Positions 36,145-48,274 of a stretch of 64,000 nt of DNA are shown here, in pieces. Location of the stretch: the NCBI GenBank assembly GCA_947561585.1, contig CANNZV010001106.1, positions 117,986-181,985 on the forward strand, written 5' to 3'. Position numbers and translations under genes: made by a program. Below the pieces are notes generated by a model. It was given only the letters and a program-made list of their open reading frames with translations, was not told the origin of the DNA and made no database searches. This DNA is from Caprella mutica. Taxonomy: Eukaryota > Arthropoda > Malacostraca > Amphipoda > Caprellidae. Positions within the stretch are counted from its first letter, which is position 1. The number at the start of each line of letters is the position of its first letter.

Positions 36145-36285
36145 GAGTAAGTGCCGAGTTATCAGACGGGTTCACATTTTCGATCATATAAGAAAACGTA
36201 TATCAATGTTAAATAATAATGATCATAAACTTATTTAATTATATGTTCGATAATGTGAAACAGTACGATAACTCGGTGCTTACTC
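36145..36285. mobile_element. MITE family A, compact 141-bp copy with GAG/CTC ends
   Basis: Ends GAGTAAGTGCCGAGTTATCA and ACTCGGTGCTTACTC, TA on both sides. Both termini carry the same substitution (GAG/CTC for GGG/CCC), so the arms match each other better than the family consensus. Confidence 0.85.
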
Positions 36286-38146
36286 TACTTAATCCTTCAC
36301 TGTTTAGAGTCCCATTAATGACACAAACTAATTTCGTATTAACAAAATAATAATTTTTGTAAACACCGCTGAAAAATTCGTTAAATCCAAATAGAATGTT
36401 CGGTTTCGTTAACGCATGAATTATTTTGATGATAAATGAATATTGAAGGTGATTAATCATTATTACAATTCATATTTGATGCGCTCTGTTCTAATTTCCA
36501 TAGTTTGATGGGAGTATCTCCATTAAAACATCGCCAATATGTGTAACTTAAGTACATAGAGAAAGGTTAACCAAATTCAATGGAAATGCTTCTATAATTA
36601 TTAAATTATTGATTTTCTTCTTCAGTCATCTATCACATGTTTCATTTCATAACTATTTTGAATATGATACTTTATATGAAATTACACAAGAGTTTCTTTT
36701 AATATATGCTTTACACACTTAAATCTGTCTTTATCATACAGACGAAATAAATTCCTAATCTTCAAGTAGAAAATGGAGCGCAAGTTTACATTACAAATAG
36801 AAAATTGTTTCTATTATCTTATCCAAGTGCCTGCAGTGATTTACTTGTAATCAAAATAGAACTCTCCCCTTACCAATCAAGTAATAACTTTCATATTTTA
36901 CTTGCTTTCATGTCCGTTGCTATGACTGTACGTAAGCCATAGGTTACAATCTTTATTGGGGCATCATTATTATTATTATGCCTATTGTAGTTAGTTATAT
37001 TAAAATAATATGTTTGTTTTTTACATATATCATAATTCAGAAATTTTGTATTCGAATTTTGAATAATTGAATGAGATTTTAAAAAAATGGTAAAGACTAA
37101 AAAATAATGCCAGAATGTTTCTCAAAATGGTCAGTAATAATTATCGAGAGAAAAAGATTAGCCAATTCATTGCCAAACTTGAGTCCGAATTTACATACGG
37201 AAAGACCAAATGTTTTCTAATTATTTATTGTCAAGAAAAACTAACTTTAGTGGAAAAATTTAGTCAGACGGAAGATGGAAAGAGGAAAGAGTTTTTCTTT
37301 GTTATCAGGAATGTTTTTAGTGAAAGTTCTCCTTCGAATTTTACGATCATAGACAGTTATTCGGTCGGAGAAGAAATGAAGTAGAATAATTTACTTTGGT
37401 TCGATATTAGGTTGAATCTTTGTTCGAGTAGACATTTATTGATCAATTTTAAACAAAAGAATTAGAGATAAAGATAAATGAAGTAGTAGGTTTTTCTTCT
37501 AACAATGGGCATATGATTCCAGTGGAATTATTTATGTTAGATTTAAAACACTTTGTTTGAGTGAAAATAAACAAGTTTATCACATTTCGGTTTGAATCAA
37601 TCATCGACTTAAATCTTCATGTCAATCTTCAAAATAAATTCGGAATAACCATTATAAATCTTACGAATGGGACACTATAAAAATTTTTAGACCATTCCAA
37701 CAGTCTTTTGCATTAATATTTAAGGGAAAAATTTAAAATGTAACTACAGAAACCATTAGTAAAATTTTCTAAAGATCACGTTTTGAAGGAATTAAACTGG
37801 CTATACTCTTCAAATCACTATTCTTTATATTTCATTTAAAATATAGAAAAACAATAATAATGGCTTTACATTAAACACTAATAACGAATTTATCAATTTC
37901 AAATCAGCAAATAGGGAAATATTTACTTTGCAAACTCTTGTCTACCCTTTAATGAACATTATTGATAAAAATTTAATTCCCTATTCAATATTAGTGTAAT
38001 TCCTGATGAATTTCCCATTAAATTTCAAAAACATCGATTCATCAAAAACACTCAATTTATATCAATTAAATTAGTTCCCATGGACTCTTGAAAACAACTT
38101 TCGAGATAATTTAAAAAGGATTGATATTACGAAGTAGGCAAGTGTA
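36286..38146. other. AT-rich stretch, nothing recognised
   Basis: An ATG frame of 89 codons at 37115-37384 (AT-rich, lysine/phenylalanine-rich) has no support. No repeats seen. Confidence 0.45.
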
Positions 38147-38200
38147 GGGTAAAGTCTGAGTTATCGGACGGTTTCATATTTTCACTAATACCAAAAAAAA
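38147..38200 (+). mobile_element. MITE family A, left half
   Basis: TA then GGGTAAAGTCTGAGTTATCG, then TTTCATATTTTCACTAATAC. No right end within a few hundred bases. Confidence 0.65.
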
Positions 38201-39240
38201 ACAATATTAAAATTTACATAAAAAGTTAAATTATAATTCTATAAATTAATGAAATTATATTATTTTACTTGTTATCAAAGGCTTTTAAAATTGACTTTAT
38301 TATCAATTAATATTGATAAAAATAATTGATAAATTATCAACGTGTTTTGTTAAAAAGTAAATCAATAGAGAGATTAGCAAAATTGTTCCGACTAAAATTC
38401 ATGAGTTTAGCATTTAAAACATTGGGGAGTAATTTATTCATGTTAAACCACTGAGATAATTCATTAATAAAATCTTGCATTTAGAGGCTGCATTGTAAAA
38501 ATCAGAAAATATATTATTAAATGCAACATCGATGTCTAATTGAATGTTAAATACTTAAATTACTCACATTATTGATAAAGAATATTGAATAAAATAGGAC
38601 TAAAAAATTGATCTTCAATAAAGACCATATAAAATGGATTTAAAATCGGATACATTTTCGCCCTAATATGCAAATTGCCGTATGTTGCCAAGAATTTATA
38701 ATATTATTTAAATATCGTTTTCAACGTTATAAGGAGTTTTGGTTTAAAAACTTTGTTTATTTACAGCTTCAAAAGCTTTTAGAGATCTAAAAATAAACAA
38801 AATATTGTTTGTAATTCTAAAATAGAATCATTTGTGTAGCAACTAACTTTAAAACCGAACTGATGTTTAGTTGAGTTATCATTCATGAAAACGTATATTC
38901 TATTTCAAGGATTTTACTTAAAATACGCGAATTATGTATGAGTATTTAATTGAAAACATTTTAAGATTAACCGAATTTATGATGTGAATCTCTAGGAGTA
39001 GTAGGATAAATTAAATTATAAATTGCGAGTTAGTTGTATTGAAAACAAAGTCAAATTATTTATTAACTTTATCTTATTCTAGAATAATTACATTACACTA
39101 ATTTCTAAATTTTCTTATAAAATTAAATTGCAATAATAATTCTAACTCACAGTTACTGTAAATCAAGTGGTGACTATATTGCAATGGAGTGCCTCTTGGC
39201 TCAATTCACCAGCTCTACTTACAACCAATGAATATTTTAT
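38201..39240. other. AT-rich stretch, nothing recognised
   Basis: No repeat or coding signal seen. Confidence 0.5.
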
Positions 39241-39600
39241 TCATTCCAAATGAAGTCTGAGACGTTGTAGGAAAATGCTTCCAAGTATTTTCTTTGCTGA
39301 AGGCATCCTTCGGTCACTAATGCTTTGTGTTCTGTCAAAGGAACAGACTTCCAGTGACATTTCCAATTTATCTCCTATCCACGTCATGGCCGATGCATTT
39401 ATCTTGAGTGATGGAGGGATGATTTCCCGGAGGGAGACCCACCATCTATGACGTAACTTCATCCAACTTCGGAAAACATTTCCATTACCCGAGAAATTTA
39501 GGAAGTTTCTTGGGATCTTGGAAATGAAGAGACAATCAAATGAGAGACTCGAGAGATGTAAAACAAACATCTTCAACAAAATACAGAAGACGTACTGATG
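39241..39600. other. GC-richer island with open frames on both strands
   Basis: The minus strand is open for 112 codons (39579-39241) and the plus strand for about 59 codons from an ATG near 39272. Composition is well above background in GC. The minus frame includes PPSLKINASAMTWIGDKLEM. No splice-site pair or family was recognised; exon, pseudogene or transposon remnant all remain possible. Confidence 0.3.
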
Positions 39601-40686
39601 TGTAGCAATCAGTTGTCATTAACAAAATACAGGCAATGTATAGTAAAGTTAATTTAATTCCTTAATTTAGTACAAGTAGCAAATTAAGTATTAATACTAA
39701 AATGAATTGTATTCATATATACCTGCATATATTTTCCTTCTTAAGACGATTTTATTTCTCGAAGATATGTTAATCAATTAATGTTAAAGAATATTTTATA
39801 TCATTGAAATTAGTATAGATTGTCTATGCATTGGCGGGATATTGATGTTAACATTCCAGTTCAAAGATACACTGTATTTGCTTATCTTGAGCACAGACTA
39901 TCAATTATAAGCGGTGGAATCTTATTTTAAATGATTGCAGCATATGGTGGAGAAAAGAACATACCAAAGATGGGCCATGCAGACTGACTGACTAACAACT
40001 GACCGACTGACAGTCTGATCCCTAATTGACTGAACACTAGGTCTAATATTCGAGGCCTATATACCATGAGTTCACCACCGGAACTCTCATTACCCGGTTA
40101 CATCTTAGTTGGCTCTAACTAAATTCGCATAGATACTAATTGGCTCATATAGAAAAAGTTTTATTTATTAGATTCTCTATGCTGTTTTTATTATTCCATA
40201 GGAACGATATACTAAACTCTAAGGCTAGTTACATTCCATTAAATATATTATTTCTTTTTCCAATGTACCTAACTATAATATTTATTAATTCTGAATGCAA
40301 AAATCATCATAATTATCATAACAATATGTGAGACATAAAAGAAATTTTGTTATTTGAAATGGTATACTTTTAATTTTTGAAAACATAAAAAATGAATTTG
40401 TTTCAGTATCAAGAATACCATTCGTGCTTTATAATAATTATGAATTGTGTGAAAATTAGTCTTCAAACTAATGTTATTTTTTCGTAACCTGTTCATTTCT
40501 AGTGTTTTTTTTCTAATACTTAAAGTTTAGCAGACAACATTTCATTCGACATGAAGCAACCTCCTTATTTTCAAAGCATTTTTGTAACCATCTCATCATG
40601 TATACCAAACTATCAATTTCCAATTCATTTTTTCAGGTAAATTTTCAGCTATCTCGTCGTTCATAAGTCATTCATTTGAGGCGAGT
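39601..40686. other. AT-rich stretch; GAC-rich patch near 39985
   Basis: 39983-40070 contains GACTGACTGACTAACAACTG and a stretch weakly like 5361-5410. Otherwise unremarkable. Confidence 0.4.
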
Positions 40687-40793
40687 ACTACTTAGCTGAT
40701 TAAAAACAATGCATCTCATGGAGGAGGTCATTGAAGCGAGCCTTTAATTGATGATTCGTATTAGGAGAGACACTCTGAAGTAAATTCGAATGC
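40687..40793 (+). repeat. Duplicated block 4, right copy (partner 22902-23006)
   Basis: Shares TACTTAGCTGATTAAAA and CTGAAGTAAATT in order with the left copy. Offset to the partner (about 17.8 kb) is slightly larger than for blocks 1-3 (about 16.5 kb), as expected if insertions occurred between blocks 3 and 4. Confidence 0.65.
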
Positions 40794-41144
40794 TTCAAGT
40801 ACCCAATGTCTCTATTATGTACATACTGTGTGAATTTAATCGAGGGATTGAAGGTATGCCGGTAGGACGTATGGTGGGCAGCAGTGCGATGTTCACATCA
40901 TCTTCTAGGGGAGAAAGGAAGTACTGTTTTCTTTAATGAAACCAATAATGTAATTTTTTTGTCTAAATTTGAAATTCCAATTAAATCATGTATAGAAAAA
41001 TTGCCAAGTTACTCAGTATTTCTTTACTTTGAAATATCCACCAATTCGTATTCATTCGTTTTTTGTGTTAATAAAGTATTTATAGAGATAAATACTGGTA
41101 CAAAAGGAAATTGTTAATAATATTTAGCAATTAGGTACTAACAT
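40794..41144. other. AT-rich stretch, nothing recognised
   Basis: No repeat or coding signal seen. Confidence 0.45.
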
Positions 41145-41377
41145 AAGGCACCCTTCACACTTGCATTTCTCAATGCCGTCTTTAAAAAAATGATCATAGC
41201 AAAAAATTTCGCTGCAATTGATTTTAACGGGAGCCCTACACACTTACGCTTTTTTTTGCCAGCAATTTTTCTAACGCAGGTGTGAGGGACTCTGTTAAAA
41301 TCAATTGTAGCTAAACTTTTTGCTATAAGCATTTTTTTAAAGGCGGTGCTGAGAAGCACAAGTGTGAAGGGGGCCTT
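41145..41377. mobile_element. Foldback element E with nested inverted repeats
   Basis: Outer ends AAGGCACCCTTCACACTTG and CAAGTGTGAAGGGGGCCTT pair over 19 bp with one mismatch, and pairing continues inward for about 100 bp with small gaps (AATTGATTTTAACGGGAG with its near complement). A second, inner set of CACACTTACG/CAGGTGTGAG ends lies around the centre. No clear target duplication. The TTCACACTTGCG theme recurs at 20371-20446. Confidence 0.85.
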
Positions 41378-42824
41378 TAGTCATGAAGATCAAATAGAAT
41401 CTTATAATAATCACATTCCTGACCTTGTGACGTAACCCATTTCGTCATTCCTACTTCTAAAATTGAAAGATCATTCCTAATTGGAATTTCAAACGATACA
41501 TCATACTTTTAGTAAGAGAAGATGAATTAAAGCTTTACAGGTGTAAATATTTCATTATATCGATTTCGTATTAAGAATTATATTCCAATGTGCATTTCTT
41601 TGGAAATTGACAACCTCTCCACCGAGCTAAAATATTATATTCTTTGACCTGATATTTCCCCGTCTCTTTTCATCTTCTGAAATAGAAATCCCTCCCCCCC
41701 CCCCCCCCTCCTAAATCCTAAATTGAATCAAGTTTCGAAGCTAGAAGACTCCAACACTTCATTTCCTACACATAATGTAACAAAAAAATCCATAATAAAA
41801 TTTTATTAAAATTTGAAATTTTCCTATCACTTTCAGAAGGGTTTTGAACATTTCTTTTGAAGGAAGTCTTATTTTATGTTTCTTCATTTCAGAATTATTT
41901 CAATTCTCTATTTTTTTAAAATCTACTGAGCAATCTAGGTAATTCATGATTTTAAAATAAATTAATTATTATAAAGAAAAATAAATCGCTCCTATACTTT
42001 CAGTAATCATTGGTTTCTAATGTATAAAAAATAAGAACCTTTCACATTGGGTGCAGAAATACGGAACACAACCTAATTATTATTATAATTAACTAATATC
42101 CCCTTATATTATAATAAACGTGATTATAATTTGACTGTTATAATCAAATGATTAATAATTAAACTTTCTTGTTAATCAATCACAGATTCCATTCACAGAA
42201 ATTAGTTTAGAAAACTAAATTAATTTACACGCATTAATAAATTTAAAAATACGAGTTTTAAATCAACTGTAAGATTAATTGATTAACCGCTATCGAAATT
42301 TAATTGTACATGTATTTAATTGTATCTTTCCTTTAGGTGCAATTGAACCAAAGGGATGTATAACAATGCACATTGTACAGCGAGGCTACAAGAACAAAGA
42401 AGTTCAAGTTAATTGCCCGAGTTGCAGGTTTGCAAAGAAATTCGTCCCTGAGAGACACAAATTAACTTGAATTTGGTCTCATAGGACGCACTGCGAGAAA
42501 ATTCAAGAAACTCTACGAGTCTTTGTGATGTAGGTAAACTGTTAAATCAGAAAAAAGTAGATTTGTAACTTTATTATATTTAGAGGGTTATCAAAATCTC
42601 AACGTTTTAAGTTTTCTAGAATCCATGCTTTTGAATATAAAGATGTCAATTCATCGTCAGGAATAAAATGACTCTTGAAAAAGTATTGTTTTTTTCTTTG
42701 AGTGAGAATCTTTTCAATCAAGTTCGTATTTTTCTAGTACGTACATCAATGGTTTATATTATTATATAGCCTTCATTTAAACTATATTTAGATTACTTCA
42801 GAAAGCATATTAGAGTCTAAATAA
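41378..42824. other. AT-rich stretch with C15 and a 12-bp hairpin
   Basis: A run of 15 C lies at 41694-41708. Near 42397-42471 TTCAAGTTAATT and AATTAACTTGAA form a 12-bp stem around about 50 nt that encodes part of a short open frame (CPSCRFAKKFVPERHKLT). No gene recognised. Confidence 0.5.
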
Positions 42825-42909
42825 CCAGAGAAAAAGTTATAGAGTACCATAGAAGATTAAAAAGGGACTCTGCCTAATCTTCTATGGCCCCACCATAACT
42901 TTCTCTCTG
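42825..42909. repeat. Family D unit as an inverted pair
   Basis: CAGAGAAAAAGTTAT-AG-AGTACCATAGAAGATTA faces CTAATCTTCTATGGCCCCAC-CATAACTTTCTCTCTG, giving arms of about 35 bp around a short loop. The left arm is the more diverged. Confidence 0.8.
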
Positions 42910-43019
42910 TGTAGCTACTCTTTTAATGAATATTATTTAAATCTATTACATATATATTACAACGATCAAATTTTAAATGAATCTCAATAAAACTTGGATA
43001 ATAATCATTATATTACTTT

Positions 43020-43069
43020 TCTTCATATGATCGAAGATGTGGAACCGTCCGATAACTCAAAACTTACCC
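43020..43069 (-). mobile_element. MITE family A, right half
   Basis: ATATGATCGAAGATGTGGAA, CCGTCCGATAACTCAAAACT, TACCC, then TA. No left half seen upstream. Confidence 0.7.
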
Positions 43070-43208
43070 TATAGATCAAATCTGGTTAAATTTTAAATAA
43101 TTTTTCTATTAAAATTATTTTCAATTTGAATTTTTCACGCAATTATTTGAATAAGCAAAGTTGAGCCAACTATTAAAAGATGGTGAAAATTAAAATTCGG
43201 TAGAAGAT

Positions 43209-43346
43209 GGTAAGCTGGGAATTATCGGAAAATTCCACATTTTCGAATTTGTGATAAAGAACTAAATAATATACCTCGTAATGATTAAACACTTTATTCT
43301 TCAAATTTCGAAAATGTAAAACTGTCCGATAACTCAGAACTTACCC
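43209..43346. mobile_element. MITE family A, compact 138-bp copy
   Basis: Left end GGTAAGCTGGGAATTATCGG, right end TCCGATAACTCAGAACTTAC then CC and TA. The CACATTTTCGAA and TTCGAAAATGTA inner arms pair. AT-rich interior without the TGGTATCC core. Confidence 0.82.
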
Positions 43347-44694
43347 TATATATGTACGTTATTTTAACACCCAGACACAATTATTATGACGTGGTAATTA
43401 TTGTTAATTATTATTCCATTTCTCCTAGCCTATCTTTTTTCTTCTCCCCTAATGTACGCGCTACAGACAAGCTATGTCTGTAATATTTAAACAGTTTATG
43501 CTACACACATGTAGGTGTGTTTCACTCCAATAATATTTATTAAAAGTCAACATTCGGCCTACCTGAAGGGTATCGATCCCCTCTTATTTTCTCAAAAACC
43601 TAAAAGAAAAATAATCCCTATCTATATATTTAGCCTCTCTTTACTCATTATTATTTATCGTAACTGATTGAAGTACCTAATTTGTAGTAAAAGTCAGAAA
43701 TTGTACTGTAATGACTTTATTTTCTTTCAAATTAGGTATACCGACGAGTAAATGTTCAAGAGAACCAATTATAGACTGGTTAGAAGCATACTTAATGCTT
43801 TATACTGTAAAATTTGATTCGTGAGAAATATATAATGTATACTATAATAAAAAAAAGTTTCTCTGTCGGTTTGAAGCTATACATCTCTTCAAACATCGAA
43901 ACGAAAGCTTTTCCGGGGCTAAAAATTCTATTTCTATACCCGTCATTATTGTACAATAAAGATCATATATTGAATCCGAATAAATGTTCAATTGTAAACA
44001 GTTTTTAGTTGAAATAACTTAAAAAATTGTGTTCATGGCACTAATATTAATAATAAAGTAAAATCTTAGTTTTGAATTTAAAGAGTAAAGATTATTTTAG
44101 TTAAATTAGTATATTTGTATTGATAATTCGTACGTACTTGCATTTAAATTACAATAGCAAACCCTTAATAATAAATGAATTCTCAATGGATGAATTTCAG
44201 GTACCTTATAAATAATTATTATAAAAATATTGAGAATACAAAGTTAACAAAATCTACATTTTTTTATAATTGAACAAGAAGAAACGTTTCCTAACCAAGT
44301 TAAACTTTTCTAATGTAATTTCCATAAGAAATACTTGCATTTGTTTAAGTAGTAGTATATAAATATTCTTTTTAGTTATTGTTAATAACATACAATAAAG
44401 GCATAGACTGAAAACTGCAAATAAAAAAATAAAAAACCTTTTTCAAAGCACTTCAATTGTAACTAAAATATGAAAGAATTAAAAGGTTTTAATTGCCGCT
44501 TTACTTCATAACCATAACAGTAAAAGTGCCACAACAATTTCCATCTCTAATAACAAGTACAATGTTTAATTTGTTCCACAGTGGAGAGTTTCTCCTAATT
44601 TCAATCTGTCCATAAACAGTTCAGTGTTCAATTTGTATTGCAGTGTAGAGTTTCTCGTTATTTCTCTTGTTGTTTTAATCCACAATTATTGTTT
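43347..44694. other. AT-rich stretch, nothing recognised
   Basis: No repeat or coding signal seen before the array. Confidence 0.5.
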
Positions 44695-46425
44695 ACGTCC
44701 ACAGTTGTTTTTTTCATCCACAGTTGTTGTTTTCATCCACAGTTGTTTTTATCAACAGTTGTTTTTATCAACAGTTGTTTTTATCAACAGTTGTTTTTAT
44801 CAACAGTTGTTTTTATCAACAGTTGTTTTTATCAACAATATTATTTGTTTTTATCAACAGTTGTTTTTATCAACAGTTGTTTTTATCACCAGTTGTTTTT
44901 ATCAACAGTTGTTTTTATCAACAGTTGTTTTTATCAACAATTGTTTTTATCAACAGTTGTTTTTATCAACAGTTGTTTTTATCAACAGTTGTTTTTATCA
45001 ACAGTTGTTTTTATCAACAGTTGTTTTTATCACCAGTTGTTTTTATCAACAATTGTTTTTATCAAAGGTTGTTTTATCAACAGTTGTTTTTATCAACAGT
45101 TGTTTTTATCAACAGTTGTTTTTATCAACAGTTGTTTTTATCAACAATTGTTTTTATCAACAGTTGTTTTTATCAACAGTTGTTTTTATCAACAGTTGTT
45201 TTTATCACCAGTTGTTTTTATCAACAATTGTTTTTATCACCAGTTGTTTTTATCATCAATTGTTTTTATCAACAATTGTTTTTATCAAAGGTTGTTTTAT
45301 CATCAGTTGTTTTTATCAACAATTGTTTTTATCAAAGGTTGTTTTATCATCAGTTGTTTTTATCAACAGTTGTTTTTATCAACAGTTGTTTTTATCAACA
45401 GTTGTTTTTATCACCAGTTGTTTTTATCAACAATTGTTTTTATCAAAGGTTGTTTTATCATCAGTTGTTTTTATCAACAGTTGTTTTTATCACCAGTTGT
45501 TTTATCATCAGTTGTTTTTATCAACAATTGTTTTTATCAAAGGTTGTTTTATCATCAGTTGTTTTTATCATCAGTTGTTTTTATCAACAATTGTTTTTAT
45601 CAAAGGTTGTTTTATCATCAGTTGTTTTTATCAACAGTTGTTTTTATCAACAGCTGTTTTCATCACCAGATGTTTTTATCAACAATTGTTTTTATCAAAG
45701 GTTGTTTTATCATCAGTTGTTTTTATCAACAATTGTTTTTATCAAAGGTTGTTTTATCATCAGTTGTTTTTATCATCAGTTGTTTTTATCAACAATTGTT
45801 TTTATCAAAGGTTGTTTTATCATCAGTTGTTTTTATCAACAATTGTTTTTATCAAAGGTTGTTTTATCATCAGTTGTTTTTATCAACAATTGTTTTTATC
45901 AAAGGTTGTTTTATCATCAGTTGTTTTTATCAACAATTGTTTTTATCAAAGGTTGTTTTATCATCAGTTGTTTTTATCAACAATTGTTTTTATCAAAGGT
46001 TGTTTTATCATCAGTTGTTTTTATCAACAATTGTTTTTATCAAAGGTTGTTTTATCATCAGTTGTTTTTATCAACAGTTGTTTTTATCAAAGGTTGTTTT
46101 ATCATCAGTTGTTTTTATCACCAGTTGTTTTTATCAACAATTGTTTTTATCATAGGTTGTTTTATCATCAGTTGTTTTTATCAACAATTGTTTTTATCAA
46201 AGGTTGTTTTATCATCAGTTGTTTTTATCAACAATTGTTTTTATCAAAGGTTGTTTTATCATCAGTTGTTTTTATCATCAGTTGTTTTTATCAACAATTG
46301 TTTTTATCAAAGGTTGTTTTATCATCAGTTGTTTTTATCAACTGTTGTTTTTATCAACAGCTGTTTTTATCACCAGTTGTTTTTATCATCAGTTGTTTTT
46401 ATCACCAGATGTTGTTTTTTCATCC
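44695..46425 (+). repeat. 1.7-kb array of 16-bp units with 47-bp higher-order repeats
   Basis: Basic unit CAGTTGTTTTTATCAA. The first third is mostly simple 16-mers; from about 45290 a higher-order pattern dominates, with CAGTTG, CAATTG and a 15-bp AAGGTTGTTTTATCAT unit in turn (16+16+15). The unit contains no TAA, TAG or TGA in any phase, so frames of 505-654 codons are open in all three plus-strand phases simultaneously. GTTG and CAAC in each unit can form a small stem. CAGTTG also fits a Myb-type site, an inference only. Confidence 0.96.
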
Positions 46426-46528
46426 CGTTGGTACAGTGGCACACACCAGAGGAATTCAGGTCAAAATCCTAAGGCTTAGCGTATTTAAAAGACAGAAGAA
46501 TTCTTCGTTAGCACCAACGAGAGAAATG

Positions 46529-46664
46529 GATATTGTGGATATTGTGGATATTGAACTGTATGTGTGGCGTGGATATTGTGGATATTGAACTGTATGTGTG
46601 GCGTGGATATTGTGGATATTGAACTGTATGTGTGGCGTGGATATTGTGGATATTGAACTGTATG
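46529..46664 (+). repeat. Minisatellite, 4 copies of 34 bp
   Basis: Unit GTGGATATTGTGGATATTGA plus ACTGTATGTGTGGC; it starts 100 bp after the 16-bp array. GATATTGTG is itself repeated within the unit. Confidence 0.93.
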
Positions 46665-47287
46665 TCTTCAATTGATGATTTTTTATTGATACAGGCAGAG
46701 CCAATGTTGACGGCCCATTAAATAAACTTTATAATAGGGATAGAACCTAAAACTTAAAATAAATAAAATTTCATATAATAGACTGGCTTGAATATTGAAT
46801 ATTAATATTCATTATAACCTAAGAAACCTGGTCATTTTGACCAGAAGTAAGATTACTTTAAACCTCTTGTGAGTCAACTTGACTTAACAATCATGAGGCA
46901 AAATATAACCAGCCAGATGGTCATTTTGATTCAATTTTTCTTCATCCAACATGATTTAAGCAAAATGTTCAAAACTTAGATAGAACCCTATTGCATTTTC
47001 CAATTTTTCTAAAAAATATTAAGCTAACCTTAGATGAACTATAAAAGAAATTATTATTCTAACGAACTGTTGAAGTGTCAGAAAGACGACCTGAAGAATT
47101 TAAATCTGCGCTGAAATTTCAAACAATTTCAAACTTCTCAGATATAAAACGCTAAAGTTCTGACAAATTTTCTCATAAAGGAAGTATTATTAACTAACTA
47201 GAGAATTTATCAACACTCTTGTGAAGTCAGGTGTTATGTTCAACAAATGAACAGTAAAATGTGTATGAAAATGTATAGTTTCATATA
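46665..47287. other. AT-rich stretch, nothing recognised
   Basis: No repeat or coding signal seen. Confidence 0.5.
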
Positions 47288-47407
47288 AAACGGACACGCC
47301 CTACAAAGGACTAAAATGATCCGTTGAATTGTATGGTTTAACAAATATTTTATTCGTTTACCAAGTATCTAGACATATATTGACTATATTCAGAGTTGTT
47401 GCAATTT
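47288..47407 (+). repeat. Dispersed repeat R4, copy 1 (partner 52018-52173)
   Basis: Shares AAACGGAC, CAAAGGAC and the long match TATGGTTTAACAAATATTTT with ACCAAGTATCTAG and ATATTCAGAG. The partner has about 35 extra bases in the middle. Roughly 80% identical otherwise. Probably a transposon remnant. Confidence 0.7.
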
Positions 47408-47414
47408 CAGTGTA

Positions 47415-47509
47415 AGTTATCCTCTTCAGTTATCCTCTTCAGTTATCTTTTTCAGTTACCTTCTTCAGTTACCTTCTTCAGTTACCTTCTTCAGTTACCT
47501 TCTTCAGTT
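47415..47509 (+). repeat. Short tandem repeat, 7 copies of 13 bp
   Basis: AGTTATCCTCTTC drifting to AGTTACCTTCTTC. It directly follows repeat R4. Confidence 0.9.
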
Positions 47510-48274
47510 CTGTTCCCAGACGGTAATCCTGTTCTAGCAGCTCTACTTTAACAGCACAATTTGCATTACCAATGAGTCAAAATATCTTTTTCCAAGGAGT
47601 CAAAGGGACTCGAACAAGACGAACTCAGGACCATTAATTAAGTTGTTCCCTAAGAACAAACATCGCAAACATGTCTCACACTCCCTCCACGACAGTAAGA
47701 CATAGCTAGCAAACACCCTAAACAAACAAAGGGAGCTAACAGTGTTATTCTACTCAAGAGGTTAAATATCACTACGGCACTTTCATTGGCAAACTTACCT
47801 AGTCTCAAGGGTATAAAACTTACCTAATTATTCTACATTATTCTACTATATACCACTACATTATCAAATTATTCTACTATGATACAATATACTTTTTTAT
47901 GCATTTCACGATCATTTGGATCGTTTTCACGATCGTTTGGGACCTCTGGTTCCCGGTTTGTGAACCACTGATCTGAATCAATAAATCTAATTCATTATGG
48001 ATAAATAAAATGATACATAAAGGCAATCTCTATATTTAATTTCATTATAAATTTAACTGGAGAAGATCATGTGTACCAATCGAAATTTACAACTTTGTTA
48101 AATAATTAATGAGCTTGATGGCTTATCAGTAATTCTGTGTTAGACTTTATGAGATTTATCTGGAGAAGATACCATTCTTTGAATGAAGGTTTGAAAATAG
48201 GAACATAGTCTTCCGATGCACGTCTACTGAATTAATTATCTTATTTCTAATATCTCCTGTGTATTATTGTGAGC
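47510..48274. other. Moderately AT-rich, nothing recognised
   Basis: 47510-47780 is less AT-rich than average, without frame or repeat support. Confidence 0.4.

Noticed and set aside
39241..39579. A 112-codon minus-strand gene.
   Set aside because: No start or splice pairing and no recognised family; another frame is open on the plus strand. Listed only as a GC-richer island.
44624..46588. Open frames of 505-654 codons in three phases, seemingly a large repetitive protein.
   Set aside because: The 16-bp unit and its 15-bp variant contain no stop triplet in any phase, so every phase is open regardless of coding. No ordinary protein sequence precedes or follows.
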